Positions 22,744 through 31,391 of a stretch of DNA of 64,000 nucleotides are shown here, in pieces. The stretch comes from Clostridiales bacterium. GTDB lineage: Bacteria; Bacillota; Clostridia; Oscillospirales; Oscillospiraceae. The stretch spans positions 1 to 64,000 of the forward strand of contig SFFW01000006.1 of NCBI GenBank assembly GCA_004556755.1, read 5' to 3'. Every line of letters begins with the position of its first letter. The stretch's first letter is position 1. The position numbers and the translations under genes are program-made. The notes beneath the pieces are model-generated. The model saw nothing but the letters and a program-made list of their open reading frames with translations, was not told the DNA's origin and searched no databases.

Positions 22744-23781
22744 ATGGACAGAAAATATGCTGATTTTGCGGCGCAGGAAGCCGTGCGCCTGCTCGATATA
22801 GACAGTCCCACGGGCTACACCGAGGCGGCGGCGGAGTGGGTGAAAAACGAGTTTTCCGCCCTCGGCTTTGAAGCGCACACGACCGCAAAGGGCGGTGTGC
22901 TGGTAAACCTCGGCGGCGAGGATGAGACCGACGCTCTGCTGCTTGAGGCGCACACCGACACCCTCGGCGCAATGGTTGCGGAGATAAAGGGCAGCGGCAG
23001 ACTTCGGCTCACGAACCTCGGCGGTATGCGTGCCGAAAACGCCGAAGCGGAGAATCTCAGGATCCGCACCCGCAGCGGCAAGGTCTTTGAGGGCACCTGC
23101 CAGCTCGTGAACGCATCGGTCCACGTCAACGGAAGCTACGCCGACACCAAGCGCAGCTTTGACACGGTAGAGGCGGTCATCGACGAGGACGTGAAGTCGG
23201 CGGACGACGTCCGTGCGCTCGGCATAGAGGTCGGCGATATGGTGTGCTTTGAGCCTCGCACGAGGATAACGGAGTCGGGCTATATAAAGAGCCGCTTTTT
23301 GGACGACAAGCTTTCCGTGGGCGTGCTTTTAGGTCTTGCGAAGTATCTGAGCGACACGAACAGCCGTCCGCAGCGCCGCACCTACGTTCACGTCACGGTG
23401 TATGAGGAAGTCGGACACGGCGGAGCGGGCAGCGTTCCCGACGGCGTGACCGAGGCGATAAGCGTCGATATGGGCTGCGTCGGCGAGGGGCTTTCCTGCA
23501 CCGAAAAGCAGGTCTCGATCTGTGCCAAGGACTCCGGCGGACCGTACAGCTACGCACTGGTGTCACGGCTCATCGAGGCGGCAAAGTCCGCCGGCGCCGA
23601 CTACGCCGTGGACGTGTACCCGCACTACGGCAGCGACGTCGAGGCGACGCTCTCAGCCGGCAGCGACATCCGCCACGGACTCATAGGTCCGGGCGTATAC
23701 GCCTCTCACGGCTACGAACGCAGCCACCTCGACGGAGTATATAATACGCTCGCCCTCCTGACCTCCTTCTTAGGCGTCTGA
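22744..23781 (+). CDS. M42-family metallopeptidase
   Basis: 345 residues. M42/M20-like zinc (or cobalt) aminopeptidase. Ligands and catalytic residues visible: LEAHTDT near residue 68, RFLDDKLSVG near residue 182, the EE pair in VYEEVGHGGAG, D in SVDMGC and H in YASHGYERSHLDG near the C-terminus. The family includes glutamyl aminopeptidases and cellulase-like CelM proteins. GAGGAG before the ATG. Last gene before the tandem repeat array. Confidence 0.87.
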   Translation: MDRKYADFAAQEAVRLLDIDSPTGYTEAAAEWVKNEFSALGFEAHTTAKGGVLVNLGGEDETDALLLEAHTDTLGAMVAEIKGSGRLRLTNLGGMRAENAEAENLRIRTRSGKVFEGTCQLVNASVHVNGSYADTKRSFDTVEAVIDEDVKSADDVRALGIEVGDMVCFEPRTRITESGYIKSRFLDDKLSVGVLLGLAKYLSDTNSRPQRRTYVHVTVYEEVGHGGAGSVPDGVTEAISVDMGCVGEGLSCTEKQVSICAKDSGGPYSYALVSRLIEAAKSAGADYAVDVYPHYGSDVEATLSAGSDIRHGLIGPGVYASHGYERSHLDGVYNTLALLTSFLGV

Positions 23782-23782
23782 C

Positions 23783-24131
23783 GGGCCGATTTGTGTTCAT
23801 ACGGCGTTAAAGCACACGGGAAATACAAAAAGTATTCCCTCGTGTGCTTTGCCTTGTCTGAACGCAAATCATCACCGTCAGACAAGCGGCAGGGCCGATT
23901 TGTGTTCATACGGCGTTGAAGTCCTTGGAAATATAGAACATATTCCCTGCGGACTTCGCCTTGTCTGAACGCAAATCATCACCGTCAGACAAGCGGTAGG
24001 GCCGATTTGTGTTCATACGGCGTTGAAGCACACGGAAAATACAAAAAGTATTCCCTCGTGTGCTTTGCCTTGTCTGAACGCAAATCATCACCGTCAGACA
24101 AGCGGCAGGGCCGATTTGTGTTCATACGGCA
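23783..24131 (+). repeat. tandem array of three ~108-bp hairpin repeats plus a partial fourth
   Basis: Units start at 23783, 23892, 23999 and 24108 (periods 109, 107, 109). Each has a conserved left part (GGGCCGATTTGTGTTCATAC and GGCGTT), a variable palindrome, and a conserved right part that itself forms CTTGTCTGA / TCAGACAAG around AACGCAAATCATCACCG. The variable stem is GCACACG / CGTGTGC in units 1 and 3, and GAAGTCC / GGACTTC in unit 2: the bases differ but pairing is kept. The partial fourth unit contains only the left part. Not a CRISPR, since the units are long, touching and without unique spacers. Short reading frames on either strand look incidental. Confidence 0.85.
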
Positions 24132-24134
24132 CGG

Positions 24135-24172
24135 AAAAACGACGGGTATTCAGCGAATACCCATCGTTTTTT
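24135..24172. terminator. bidirectional terminator between the M42 gene/repeat array and gltX
   Basis: Stem AAAAACGACGGGTATTC / GAATACCCATCGTTTTTT with one mismatch and an AGC loop; A/T runs on both sides. It can end both the plus-strand transcript and gltX. Confidence 0.85.
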
Positions 24173-24181
24173 CTGTCGTCT

Positions 24182-25648
24182 TTATTTGAGCTTTTCGACG
24201 GCGATCCTCATGCGGCGGAGAGTTTCGTCTCTGCCGAGGATGCGGCATATCTCGACCGCACCGCCGGGGGTGACCGCCTTGCCCGCTGCGGCTATGCGCA
24301 CGGGCCACATGACCTTGGCGTTCTTGACGCCCTCGGACTCCGCAAGCGAGACCATTGCGCCCAGTATGCTCTCGTCGTCCCAAACGGGCAGAGCCTCGAA
24401 CACGGGGAGCATCTTTTCGAGAACGTAAAGCGAGCTTTCGGTGTCGCTCTTGCTCTTTTTGTGGACAAAAAGCTCGGTGCCGTATTCCGGCAGAGCGTCG
24501 AAGAAGTCGAGCTTTTCGGGGATCTCGGACAGCACCTCGGTGCGCTGCTGTAAAAGTGCGGCGACAGCGCCTGCGTCAATGTCGGGATTTTTCACCGCCG
24601 AACGAATGTACGGCTCCGCAACTGCGGCAAACTCCTCGGCGCTCATGCGGCGGATGTACTCGGCGTTAAAATAACGCAGCTTTTCTATGTCGAAAATTGC
24701 GGGGGACTTGCTCAGTCCGTGGATATCGAATATCTCCGCCATCTCCGGCATGGAGTATATCTCACGCTCGCCGCCGGGACTCCAGCCCAAAAGCGCAACG
24801 TAATTCACGACTGCGGGGGTGATGTAGCCCTGCGCAATGAGGTCCTCGTATGAGGGGTCGCCGTGGCGCTTGCTCATCTTGTTGTGCTGGTCACGCATGA
24901 CGGGAGAGCAGTGAACGTACTTGGGAATATCCCAGCCGAAGCCCTCGTACAGCAGATTGTACTTGGGCGAGGAGGAGAGGTACTCCGAGCCTCGCACGAC
25001 GTGGGTGATGCCCATGAGGTGATCGTCCACGACGTTTGCAAAGTTATAGGTCGGCAGCCCGTCACGCTTTATAAGCACCTGATCGTCGAGCGTTTTGTTC
25101 TCGACGCTTATCTCGCCGAATATCTCGTCACGGAAAACGGTGACGCCGTCCTCCGGGATCCTCTGACGGACGACATAGGGCTTTCCCTCCGACACCGCTT
25201 TTGCGGACTCCTCCGCCGAAAGACTGCGGCAGGGGTCGACCTTCTTTTCAAAAGCCTCGCCCTCGTCCTCGCACTTTTCGCAGAAGCAGCGGTAGGCGTG
25301 ACCCTTTTCGATGAGCAGCTCGGCGTATTTTCCGTACAGCCCACGGCGCTCGGTCTGAATATACGGACCTACGGGTCCGCCGACGTCGGGACCCTCGTCG
25401 TGGTCAAGACCGCAGTCCTTCAAGGTGCGGTATATCACGTCGACTGCGCCCTCGACAAGGCGGCTCTGATCGGTGTCCTCGATGCGGAGAATGAACTTTC
25501 CTCCGTTGTGACGTGCGATAAGCCAGGTGTAAAGTGCGGTTCTGAGATTGCCGACGTGCATATATCCCGTGGGACTGGGCGCAAAGCGGGTGCGCACCTC
25601 GCCCTTGGGGATGCGAGCCTCCATCTCGTCATACCAGTTAAGCTCCAT
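24182..25648 (-). CDS. gltX: glutamyl-tRNA synthetase
   Basis: 488 residues, class I synthetase. HIGH-type motif in APSPTGYMHVGN near residues 24-35, KMSKRHG near residue 258, and CFCEKCEDEGEAFE, a partial zinc-type cluster. In the Clostridia this enzyme often charges both tRNA-Glu and tRNA-Gln (the latter corrected by GatCAB); that is inference. ATG with GGAGG upstream. Transcribed divergently from trpS with overlapping promoters. Confidence 0.96.
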   Translation of the reverse strand: MELNWYDEMEARIPKGEVRTRFAPSPTGYMHVGNLRTALYTWLIARHNGGKFILRIEDTDQSRLVEGAVDVIYRTLKDCGLDHDEGPDVGGPVGPYIQTERRGLYGKYAELLIEKGHAYRCFCEKCEDEGEAFEKKVDPCRSLSAEESAKAVSEGKPYVVRQRIPEDGVTVFRDEIFGEISVENKTLDDQVLIKRDGLPTYNFANVVDDHLMGITHVVRGSEYLSSSPKYNLLYEGFGWDIPKYVHCSPVMRDQHNKMSKRHGDPSYEDLIAQGYITPAVVNYVALLGWSPGGEREIYSMPEMAEIFDIHGLSKSPAIFDIEKLRYFNAEYIRRMSAEEFAAVAEPYIRSAVKNPDIDAGAVAALLQQRTEVLSEIPEKLDFFDALPEYGTELFVHKKSKSDTESSLYVLEKMLPVFEALPVWDDESILGAMVSLAESEGVKNAKVMWPVRIAAAGKAVTPGGAVEICRILGRDETLRRMRIAVEKLK

Positions 25649-25681
25649 GGCGTTTTCCTCCGTGATTCATAATCATTTAAC

Positions 25682-25710
25682 AGTCTAAAATGGAATTTGC
25701 CTGTTGTCAA
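25682..25710 (-). promoter_or_regulatory. gltX promoter
   Basis: On the minus strand, TTGACA, 17-bp spacer, TAGACT. The -35 box covers the same bases as the -35 of the divergent trpS promoter. Confidence 0.75.
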
Positions 25711-25732
25711 GAGAGACTTAAAATGATAAAAT
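25704..25732 (+). promoter_or_regulatory. trpS promoter
   Basis: TTGTCA, 17-bp spacer, TAAAAT, about 40 bp before the trpS ATG. Shares its -35 region with the gltX promoter. No T-box leader is present. Confidence 0.75.
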
Positions 25733-25771
25733 ACGATTTCAGGTAACAGGTAAATATAAGGAGTCAAAACC

Positions 25772-26785
25772 ATGGAAAACGAAATCAGAAAGAAGATAAT
25801 GCTTTCGGGCATTCAGCCCTCCGGCGACCTGCATCTCGGCAACTACCTCGGTGCGGTCAAGAACTGGGGAGCGAGAGCCGACGAATTTGACTGCTACTAC
25901 TTCATGGCCGATCTGCACACGCTCACCGTGCGTCAGAACCCGGCGGAGCTTCGCCGCCGCACCCTTGAGCAGCTTGCGCAGTACATCGCCTGCGGCATCG
26001 ACCCGGAGAAGAACACCCTTTTCGTGCAAAGCCACGTTCACGAGCACGCAGAGCTGGGCTGGATACTCAACTGCTACACGATGTTCGGCGAGCTTTCCCG
26101 CATGACGCAGTTTAAGGACAAGAGCGCCAAGAACGCCGACAACATAAACGGCGGTCTTTTCACATATCCCGCACTCATGGCGGCGGACATTCTGCTGTAT
26201 CAGGCGGACTACGTTCCCGTGGGCGAGGATCAGCGCCAGCACTGCGAGCTGACCCGTGACATCGCCGTGCGCTTCAACAATATCTACGGTGAGGTGTTCA
26301 AGATCCCCGAGGCCTACGTTCCCAAGGCGGGAGCGAGGGTCATGGGACTTGCCAATCCCGGCAGCAAGATGAGCAAATCAGACCCCGCCGGCTGCGTGTT
26401 CCTCATGGAAAAGCCGGAGGATATCGCAAGGAAGTTCAAGCGTGCCGTCACCGATTCGGACACGGAAAACTGCGTCCGCTTCGACATGAAGGAAAAGCCC
26501 GGCGTGTCGAATCTCATGAACATCTACTCCGCCGTCACCGGCAAGAGCTTTGAGGAGATCGAGCGTGAGTTTTCCGGCTGCGGCTACGGGGTGTTCAAGC
26601 CCGCCGTCGGCGATGCGGTCATCGAGACGCTGCGTCCCATCAGGGAGGAGGCTCAGCGCCTTCTGGCGGACAAGGCGTACCTGCAGCAGGTGTACACCGA
26701 CGGTGCGCAGAGAGCGAGCGCAATTGCGAGAAAGACGCTGCGCAAGGTATATAAAAAGGTGGGTCTTGTCGAAAAGCCCTTCTGA
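25772..26785 (+). CDS. trpS: tryptophanyl-tRNA synthetase
   Basis: 337 residues, normal length. Class I signatures: SGIQPSGDLHLGNYLGA at residues 12-28 and SKMSKSDP near residue 198; GEDQRQH is also diagnostic. AAGGAG lies upstream. Followed after 14 bp by the glycosyl-phosphate transferase gene, so probably cotranscribed. Confidence 0.97.
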   Translation: MENEIRKKIMLSGIQPSGDLHLGNYLGAVKNWGARADEFDCYYFMADLHTLTVRQNPAELRRRTLEQLAQYIACGIDPEKNTLFVQSHVHEHAELGWILNCYTMFGELSRMTQFKDKSAKNADNINGGLFTYPALMAADILLYQADYVPVGEDQRQHCELTRDIAVRFNNIYGEVFKIPEAYVPKAGARVMGLANPGSKMSKSDPAGCVFLMEKPEDIARKFKRAVTDSDTENCVRFDMKEKPGVSNLMNIYSAVTGKSFEEIEREFSGCGYGVFKPAVGDAVIETLRPIREEAQRLLADKAYLQQVYTDGAQRASAIARKTLRKVYKKVGLVEKPF

Positions 26786-26799
26786 CACGGAGATATTTT

Positions 26800-27921
26800 A
26801 TGGACTTTACTATTGAAGTTATCGTAAAGATAGTTATGGCGCTGGGCGTGGCGTTCATCATTTCCTTTATTGCGACCCCGGTGGTCAAGAGCTTTGCGGT
26901 GCAGGTCGGCGCCATCGACATTCCCGACGCAAAGCGCCACATACACAAGCGCCCCATCCCCCGTATGGGCGGACTTGCAATATTCATCGGCTTTCTGCTG
27001 TCGGTGCTGTTCTTTGCCGAGATAAGTACTCAGGTGCGGGGCATCCTCATCGGGGCTATCCTCATCGTCGTGGTCGGCGCCATCGACGACGTTCTCAATC
27101 TGAACGCATGGCTCAAGTTCGGCATTCAGATAATTGCGGCGGTCATCGCCGTTTTGAGCGGCGTTATCATCAACGTCGTGTCAAACCCCTTGCTCATAAC
27201 GAGCCAGCAGGCGGCGACCATCGGCGCACTGTCGGTCCCCGTCACGATCATATGGATCGTCGGCGTGACGAACTCCGTTAACCTCATCGACGGACTTGAC
27301 GGACTTGCCTGCGGCGTCTCCGCCATCGCATCGCTGACGATGCTGTTCGTCGCAATGCTCGTTTCCGACGCAAACAGCAACGTCGCCATCATCCTCGCCT
27401 GCCTGTGCGGAGCCTGCCTCGGCTTCATTCCGTACAACCTCAACCCGGCGAAGATATTCATGGGCGACACGGGAGCGCTGCTTTTGGGCTACATCCTGTC
27501 CACTGTGTCGGTCATCGGAATGTTCAAGTTCTATGCGGTCATAACCTTCGTACTGCCGGTGCTTGCGCTGGCGGTGCCGCTGTCGGACACGATATTTGCT
27601 TTCACCCGTCGCATACTCCACGGTCAAAGCCCCTTCCACGCCGACAGGGGTCACTTCCACCACAAGCTGCTTGACATGGGACTCAGCCAGAAGCAGGCGG
27701 TTGCGGTGCTGTACGCCGTGTCTGCGATAATCGGACTTTCGGCGGTGCTGCTCACCTCGACCGGCATCGTCCGCATAGTCGTTGCGGCCGTCGCCTTTGC
27801 GATCGCCGTGAGCATTTGGTTCTTCGTGTTCCGCCACAACAATAACATCCACCTTCACCACAACAATGCGCCCGCACAGGAGGCGGAGAAAAAGGAGGAG
27901 CCGGAGAATGAGCAGACTTAA
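26800..27921 (+). CDS. tagO: undecaprenyl-phosphate GlcNAc-1-phosphate transferase (TagO/WecA type)
   Basis: 373 residues, about 11 membrane segments. Family motifs in order: RPIPRMGGLA, GAIDDVLNLN (catalytic DD), NSVNLIDGLDGLA, FMGDTGALLLGY, and ADRGHFHHKLLD (His-box loop). These enzymes start wall teichoic acid or other undecaprenyl-linked glycans by adding GlcNAc-1-P to the lipid carrier. The C-terminal 25 residues are charged and His/Asn-rich. Overlaps wecB by 14 bp. WecA and TagO cannot be told apart from sequence alone. Confidence 0.9.
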   Translation: MDFTIEVIVKIVMALGVAFIISFIATPVVKSFAVQVGAIDIPDAKRHIHKRPIPRMGGLAIFIGFLLSVLFFAEISTQVRGILIGAILIVVVGAIDDVLNLNAWLKFGIQIIAAVIAVLSGVIINVVSNPLLITSQQAATIGALSVPVTIIWIVGVTNSVNLIDGLDGLACGVSAIASLTMLFVAMLVSDANSNVAIILACLCGACLGFIPYNLNPAKIFMGDTGALLLGYILSTVSVIGMFKFYAVITFVLPVLALAVPLSDTIFAFTRRILHGQSPFHADRGHFHHKLLDMGLSQKQAVAVLYAVSAIIGLSAVLLTSTGIVRIVVAAVAFAIAVSIWFFVFRHNNNIHLHHNNAPAQEAEKKEEPENEQT

Positions 27922-29050
27922 AGTCATGTCGGTGTTCGGCACGAGACCGGAAGCCATCAAAATGGCGCCCTTGGCGCTTGAGCTTCAGAAGTACGACGAG
28001 ATTGAGAGCGTCATCTGCGTCACGGCGCAGCACCGTGAAATGCTCGACTCCGTTATGAACTGCTTCGGTCTTGAGGCGGACTGTGACCTCAACATAATGG
28101 GTGCAAATCAGACGCTGACCGACGTCACCGTCCGTGCGCTTGAGGGACTTGAGCGCTGCTACGCCGAGGAAAAGCCCGATCTCGTGCTTGTCCACGGCGA
28201 CACCAGCACGACCTTTTCCGCAGCGCTTGCGGCGTTTTATGCAAAGATCCCAGTGGGACACGTCGAGGCGGGACTTCGCACCTACGACAGATACAGCCCC
28301 TTTCCGGAGGAGATGAACCGCTGCCTCGTCGGCCGCCTTGCGACGCTGCACTTTGCGCCGACTGCGAAGAATGCGGAGAATCTGCGCAGGGAAGCCGTGA
28401 CGGGCGACATTTTCGTAACCGGCAACACGGTAATCGACGCAATGAAGTACACCGTCGGCGACGGCAGCTTCCGCTCCGAGGAGCTGCGAGCAGTCGACTT
28501 TTCCAAGCGTGTCATCGCAATGACCTGCCACCGCAGGGAAAACTACGGAAAGCCCATGGAGAACATTTTCACGGCGGTGCGCCGTCTGGCGCAGGAGTTT
28601 CCCGACGTCGAGGTCGTCTACCCCGTGCATCTCTCGCCCGTGGTACGCAGAGCGGCGATCGAAAAGCTGTCGGGTCTGCCGAACGTTCACCTCATTGAGC
28701 CGCTCGATGCGATGGATATGCATCGCTTGATGAGCCGCAGCTACATGGTGATGACGGACTCCGGCGGCATACAGGAGGAAGCGCCCTCGCTCGGCAAGCC
28801 CGTGCTTGTGCTTCGCCGTGAGACCGAGCGCCCCGAAGCGGTCAAGGCGGGAACGGTCAGGCTCTGCGGCGTCGAGGAGGAGGACATTCTCCGTGACGCA
28901 AGGGAGTTACTCACCGACACCGCCGCCTACGAGCGCATGGCAAGAGCCGTAAACCCCTACGGCGACGGGCAGGCGTGCCGAAGAATCGCCGAGGCGATAC
29001 TTTACGCAAACGGTCTTTCCGACCGCCGTCCCGACGAATTTTCAACCTAA
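27908..29050 (+). CDS. wecB: UDP-N-acetylglucosamine 2-epimerase (non-hydrolysing)
   Basis: 380 residues. Interconverts UDP-GlcNAc and UDP-ManNAc for wall or capsule glycans. Signatures: VFGTRPEAIKMAP at the start, VHGDTSTTF, VGHVEAGLRTYDRYSPFPEE near residue 100, TCHRRENYGKP, and DSGGIQEEAPSLGKPVLVLR. The ATG lies inside the end of the upstream transferase gene with an AGGAGCCGGAG ribosome binding site, so translation is coupled and the two enzymes likely act in the same pathway. Confidence 0.95.
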   Translation: MSRLKVMSVFGTRPEAIKMAPLALELQKYDEIESVICVTAQHREMLDSVMNCFGLEADCDLNIMGANQTLTDVTVRALEGLERCYAEEKPDLVLVHGDTSTTFSAALAAFYAKIPVGHVEAGLRTYDRYSPFPEEMNRCLVGRLATLHFAPTAKNAENLRREAVTGDIFVTGNTVIDAMKYTVGDGSFRSEELRAVDFSKRVIAMTCHRRENYGKPMENIFTAVRRLAQEFPDVEVVYPVHLSPVVRRAAIEKLSGLPNVHLIEPLDAMDMHRLMSRSYMVMTDSGGIQEEAPSLGKPVLVLRRETERPEAVKAGTVRLCGVEEEDILRDARELLTDTAAYERMARAVNPYGDGQACRRIAEAILYANGLSDRRPDEFST

Positions 29051-29057
29051 ATAGTGC

Positions 29058-29087
29058 AAAAGCCGATGGGAAAACCCCATCGGCTTT
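29058..29087. terminator. terminator after wecB, also facing the small-protein operon
   Basis: Stem AAAGCCGATGGG / CCCATCGGCTTT with an AAAAC loop. Its arms touch the stop of the convergent minus-strand gene, so it probably serves both. Confidence 0.8.
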
Positions 29088-29355
29088 ACAGCAGATACAT
29101 TGCGCCCATGATGATAAGAAGCTCCTTATCGCCGCTTTCACGGTACATGAGGTACAGTATCAAAATGAGCAGCAGATCCTCCGTCTCCAAGGACGCAAGG
29201 CTTTTCGTCAGCTTTTCGGGGATAAGCCCCGACCTTTTCGGCGGCTTTGCACTTGGCGGCGGAAACGGCGGTCTGCACGGCGTCGGCGACTTTGCGGAGG
29301 GGTGATCCTCCATGCGTTCGGGCCTTGAGCCGTTGCCTCTGTATCGGTTATACAT
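29086..29355 (-). CDS. small unknown protein with hydrophobic C-terminus
   Basis: 89 residues from ATG (MYNRYRGNGSRPERMED). Pro/Ser-rich and basic in the middle, then an amphipathic to hydrophobic end (LLLILILYLMY and LLIIMGAMYLL). The start codon overlaps the stop of the upstream gene. I do not recognise the family; similar small operons occur in Clostridia and are sometimes linked to sporulation, but nothing here proves it. Confidence 0.6.
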   Translation of the reverse strand: MYNRYRGNGSRPERMEDHPSAKSPTPCRPPFPPPSAKPPKRSGLIPEKLTKSLASLETEDLLLILILYLMYRESGDKELLIIMGAMYLL

Positions 29356-29671
29356 CGTCCTCGCCCCCAAACTCCGACGCCGCTTTTTCCGCTATCTCGG
29401 CAAGCCGTGCAAGCTTCATCGCCCTGTCCATTTTGCTCCGACGCTTGTCGGAGAGGTAGGGGCGCATTGCGTCAAGCAGCTTGCGCTCTCTGCCGTCGGG
29501 CGCTTTCATTAGCCCGCCGAGCTTTTTGAGCATCCCCATATCGAGCGGCGCTTCCTCCTCTGCTTTCTCGGCGCCGCCCTCGCCCATGAGCGATTTTGCC
29601 ATGGAGCTTATCTTTTCCATCTGTGCGGGGTCGCTCAGCAGGCTGCTCAGCATACTGTCAAAATCACTCAC
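29348..29671 (-). CDS. small unknown acidic/helical protein
   Basis: 107 residues from GTG with AAGGAGG upstream. Mostly helical; Met- and Leu-rich N-terminus (DFDSMLSSLLSDPAQMEKIS), then a Glu-rich linker and a basic helix RMPYLSDKRRSKMDRAMKLA-like region (exact: RPYLSDKRRSKMDRAMK). Middle gene of a three-gene minus-strand operon. Function unknown. Confidence 0.65.
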   Translation of the reverse strand: MSDFDSMLSSLLSDPAQMEKISSMAKSLMGEGGAEKAEEEAPLDMGMLKKLGGLMKAPDGRERKLLDAMRPYLSDKRRSKMDRAMKLARLAEIAEKAASEFGGEDDV

Positions 29672-29688
29672 GACTGACCTCCTTTGCC

Positions 29689-29925
29689 TTACTGCATGGC
29701 TTTTTTGAGCCGCTCTGCCAGCCGCTTGCCCTCGTCGGTGCTCAAAACGTCGGACAGTATGCTTTGCAGGGCGGCGGTGTCCCCGCTCTTTGCCGCCTTT
29801 TCGACGGCGGCGGGATCGAGCATCCGGCTCACGGCACGCCCCTCGGCGGAATCGGCAAGGCTTTTCAGGCGGTCCTTTTTTCCGCTTTTTTCGATCTCGG
29901 CATTCACACGTTCAAGATCAAGCAT
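29689..29925 (-). CDS. small unknown helical protein
   Basis: 78 residues from the ATG (MLDLERVNAEIEKS) that has GGGAG 8 bp upstream; two ATGs lie slightly further upstream but have no ribosome binding site. Charged and helical with AVSRMLDPAAVEKAAKSGD and a basic end. First gene of the three-gene operon. Function unknown. Confidence 0.6.
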   Translation of the reverse strand: MLDLERVNAEIEKSGKKDRLKSLADSAEGRAVSRMLDPAAVEKAAKSGDTAALQSILSDVLSTDEGKRLAERLKKAMQ

Positions 29926-29976
29926 TCTCATCACTCCCATGAAACATTATATTCGTATGCTCTCAGGAGGTTTACT

Positions 29977-30471
29977 ATGAAAATAGCCGTTTTTTCCGAC
30001 AGCCACGGAAACGCTTCCGATATGCGCCGTGTCCTTTGCGAGTACGCCCCCGACATGGCGATACACCTCGGCGACGGCAGGCGTGACATTGAGGAGCTTC
30101 GTGACGAGTTTCCGCAAATATGCGTCTGCACCGTGTCCGGCAACTGCGACGGCGACTGGCCGGAGGTCGAAAAAAGGGTCGTGACTCTCGGTGCGCACAA
30201 GGCGTTTCTCACCCACGGTCACCGCTACGGCGTGCGCTTTGCGGGGCTTGAGCCGCTTCTGTACGCCGCCGAATGCAGCGACTGCGACATCGCCATGTAC
30301 GGTCACACGCACTCGGCGTTCTGCGAAAACGTCGGCGGGATACTGGTCATAAACCCCGGCTCCGTCGGGCAGGGCGCAAACAGAAGCTGGGCAAGGCTTG
30401 AGATCGACGGCGACGACCTGCGCTGCGAGATAGTCCCCTGCGGTTTACAGGCGTCGGAAAAGCTGATATAA
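29977..30471 (+). CDS. YfcE/MJ0936-type metallophosphoesterase
   Basis: 164 residues. The metal-binding motifs are complete: FSDSHGNASD at residues 6-15, HLGDG near 32, VSGNCD near 54, THGHRYG near 78 and YGHTHSAF near 108, ending with INPGSVGQG. Family members hydrolyse phosphodiesters; substrate unknown. ATG after AGGAGG. Divergent from the small-protein operon. Confidence 0.9.
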   Translation: MKIAVFSDSHGNASDMRRVLCEYAPDMAIHLGDGRRDIEELRDEFPQICVCTVSGNCDGDWPEVEKRVVTLGAHKAFLTHGHRYGVRFAGLEPLLYAAECSDCDIAMYGHTHSAFCENVGGILVINPGSVGQGANRSWARLEIDGDDLRCEIVPCGLQASEKLI

Positions 30472-30502
30472 TGTCAGAACACAGAAAAACGGAGGTAGAG
30501 CC

Positions 30503-31390
30503 GTGAAAAAACCCTTACTCGTCATCGTAAACCCCGCAGCCGGAAAGGGCACATACAAAAAGAAATTTGCCGAGGTGCTGGAAATTTTCTCGGACGCAGA
30601 CTATTCTCCGAGTCTGTTTTTCACCTCCGGCAGAGGGGATGCCGTGTCCCTTGCGGCGGAATACGGCGAGGGCTTTGAGACCCTCGTCTGCATCGGCGGC
30701 GACGGGACCCTGAGCGAGGTCGTTTCGGGGCTTATGCGCATCGAAAACAGACCGACCGTCGGCTATATCCCCCTCGGCACGGCAAACGATGTCGCCCGCT
30801 CCTTGGGGCTTCCGAAGCACGACCCGACGGCGGCGGCACGGCGCATAGTCTCCGGTGAGGCGATGCCCTTCGACGTGGGAAAACGCAGCGGCGGGTACTT
30901 TAACTATGTTGCGGCATTCGGCGCATTCACCGAGGTGAGCTACGGCACGCCGCAGGACATCAAGCGCAGACTCGGTCAGGCGGCGTATGTCATCGGTGCG
31001 GCGAAAAGCCTGCGCTCGCTCAGAAGCCGCAGGGTGCGGGTAGAGTACGACGGCGGCAGCTTCGAGGGCGATTACCTCTACGGCAGCGTGTCAAACTCCT
31101 ATTCCGTTGCGGGAATGATTGACCTGCCGAAGGACAAGGTCTCCCTCGGCGACGGAGAGCATGAGCTTATCATGCTGAGAAAGCCCAAAAACGCAGCGGC
31201 GCTTGCGCATTTGGCGGCACGGGTGCTGCAGGGGGACCTCGAAAGCGAGTATATCGAGATACTGCACACAAAGCACGCCGTGTTTGAATTTGACGCTCCC
31301 GAAGCCTTCACCTTCGACGGCGAGGACGGCGGTGCGCACGAGCGCATAGAATTTTCAAACTGCCCGCAGGCGGTGCAGATAATACATTGA
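30503..31390 (+). CDS. YegS/DgkB-type lipid kinase
   Basis: 295 residues. Diacylglycerol-kinase catalytic domain: IVNPAAGKGTYKKKF at the start, the nucleotide loop GGDGTLSEVVSGL near residue 70 and PLGTANDVARSLGLP near residue 93. Likely phosphorylates diacylglycerol or a related lipid at the membrane. GTG start with GGAGG upstream; 31 bp from the phosphodiesterase gene. Confidence 0.88.
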   Translation: MKKPLLVIVNPAAGKGTYKKKFAEVLEIFSDADYSPSLFFTSGRGDAVSLAAEYGEGFETLVCIGGDGTLSEVVSGLMRIENRPTVGYIPLGTANDVARSLGLPKHDPTAAARRIVSGEAMPFDVGKRSGGYFNYVAAFGAFTEVSYGTPQDIKRRLGQAAYVIGAAKSLRSLRSRRVRVEYDGGSFEGDYLYGSVSNSYSVAGMIDLPKDKVSLGDGEHELIMLRKPKNAAALAHLAARVLQGDLESEYIEILHTKHAVFEFDAPEAFTFDGEDGGAHERIEFSNCPQAVQIIH

Positions 31391-31391
31391 T

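Noticed and set aside
21451..23124. A 557-codon minus-strand frame opposite the HAD, P-loop/CYTH and M42 genes
   Set aside because: Shadow of three recognisable plus-strand genes; no ribosome binding site, no domain.
23783..24131. CRISPR array
   Set aside because: Units are about 108 bp, adjacent, with internal palindromes and no unique spacers; no cas genes in the window.
23712..24189. Several 60-65 codon frames inside the tandem hairpin repeats on both strands
   Set aside because: They repeat with the array, change with the variable stem and have no consistent ribosome binding site; better explained by structured non-coding DNA.
25649..25771. T-box leader for trpS or gltX
   Set aside because: The intergenic region is only about 120 bp with two promoters; no specifier loop or conserved T-box sequence is present.
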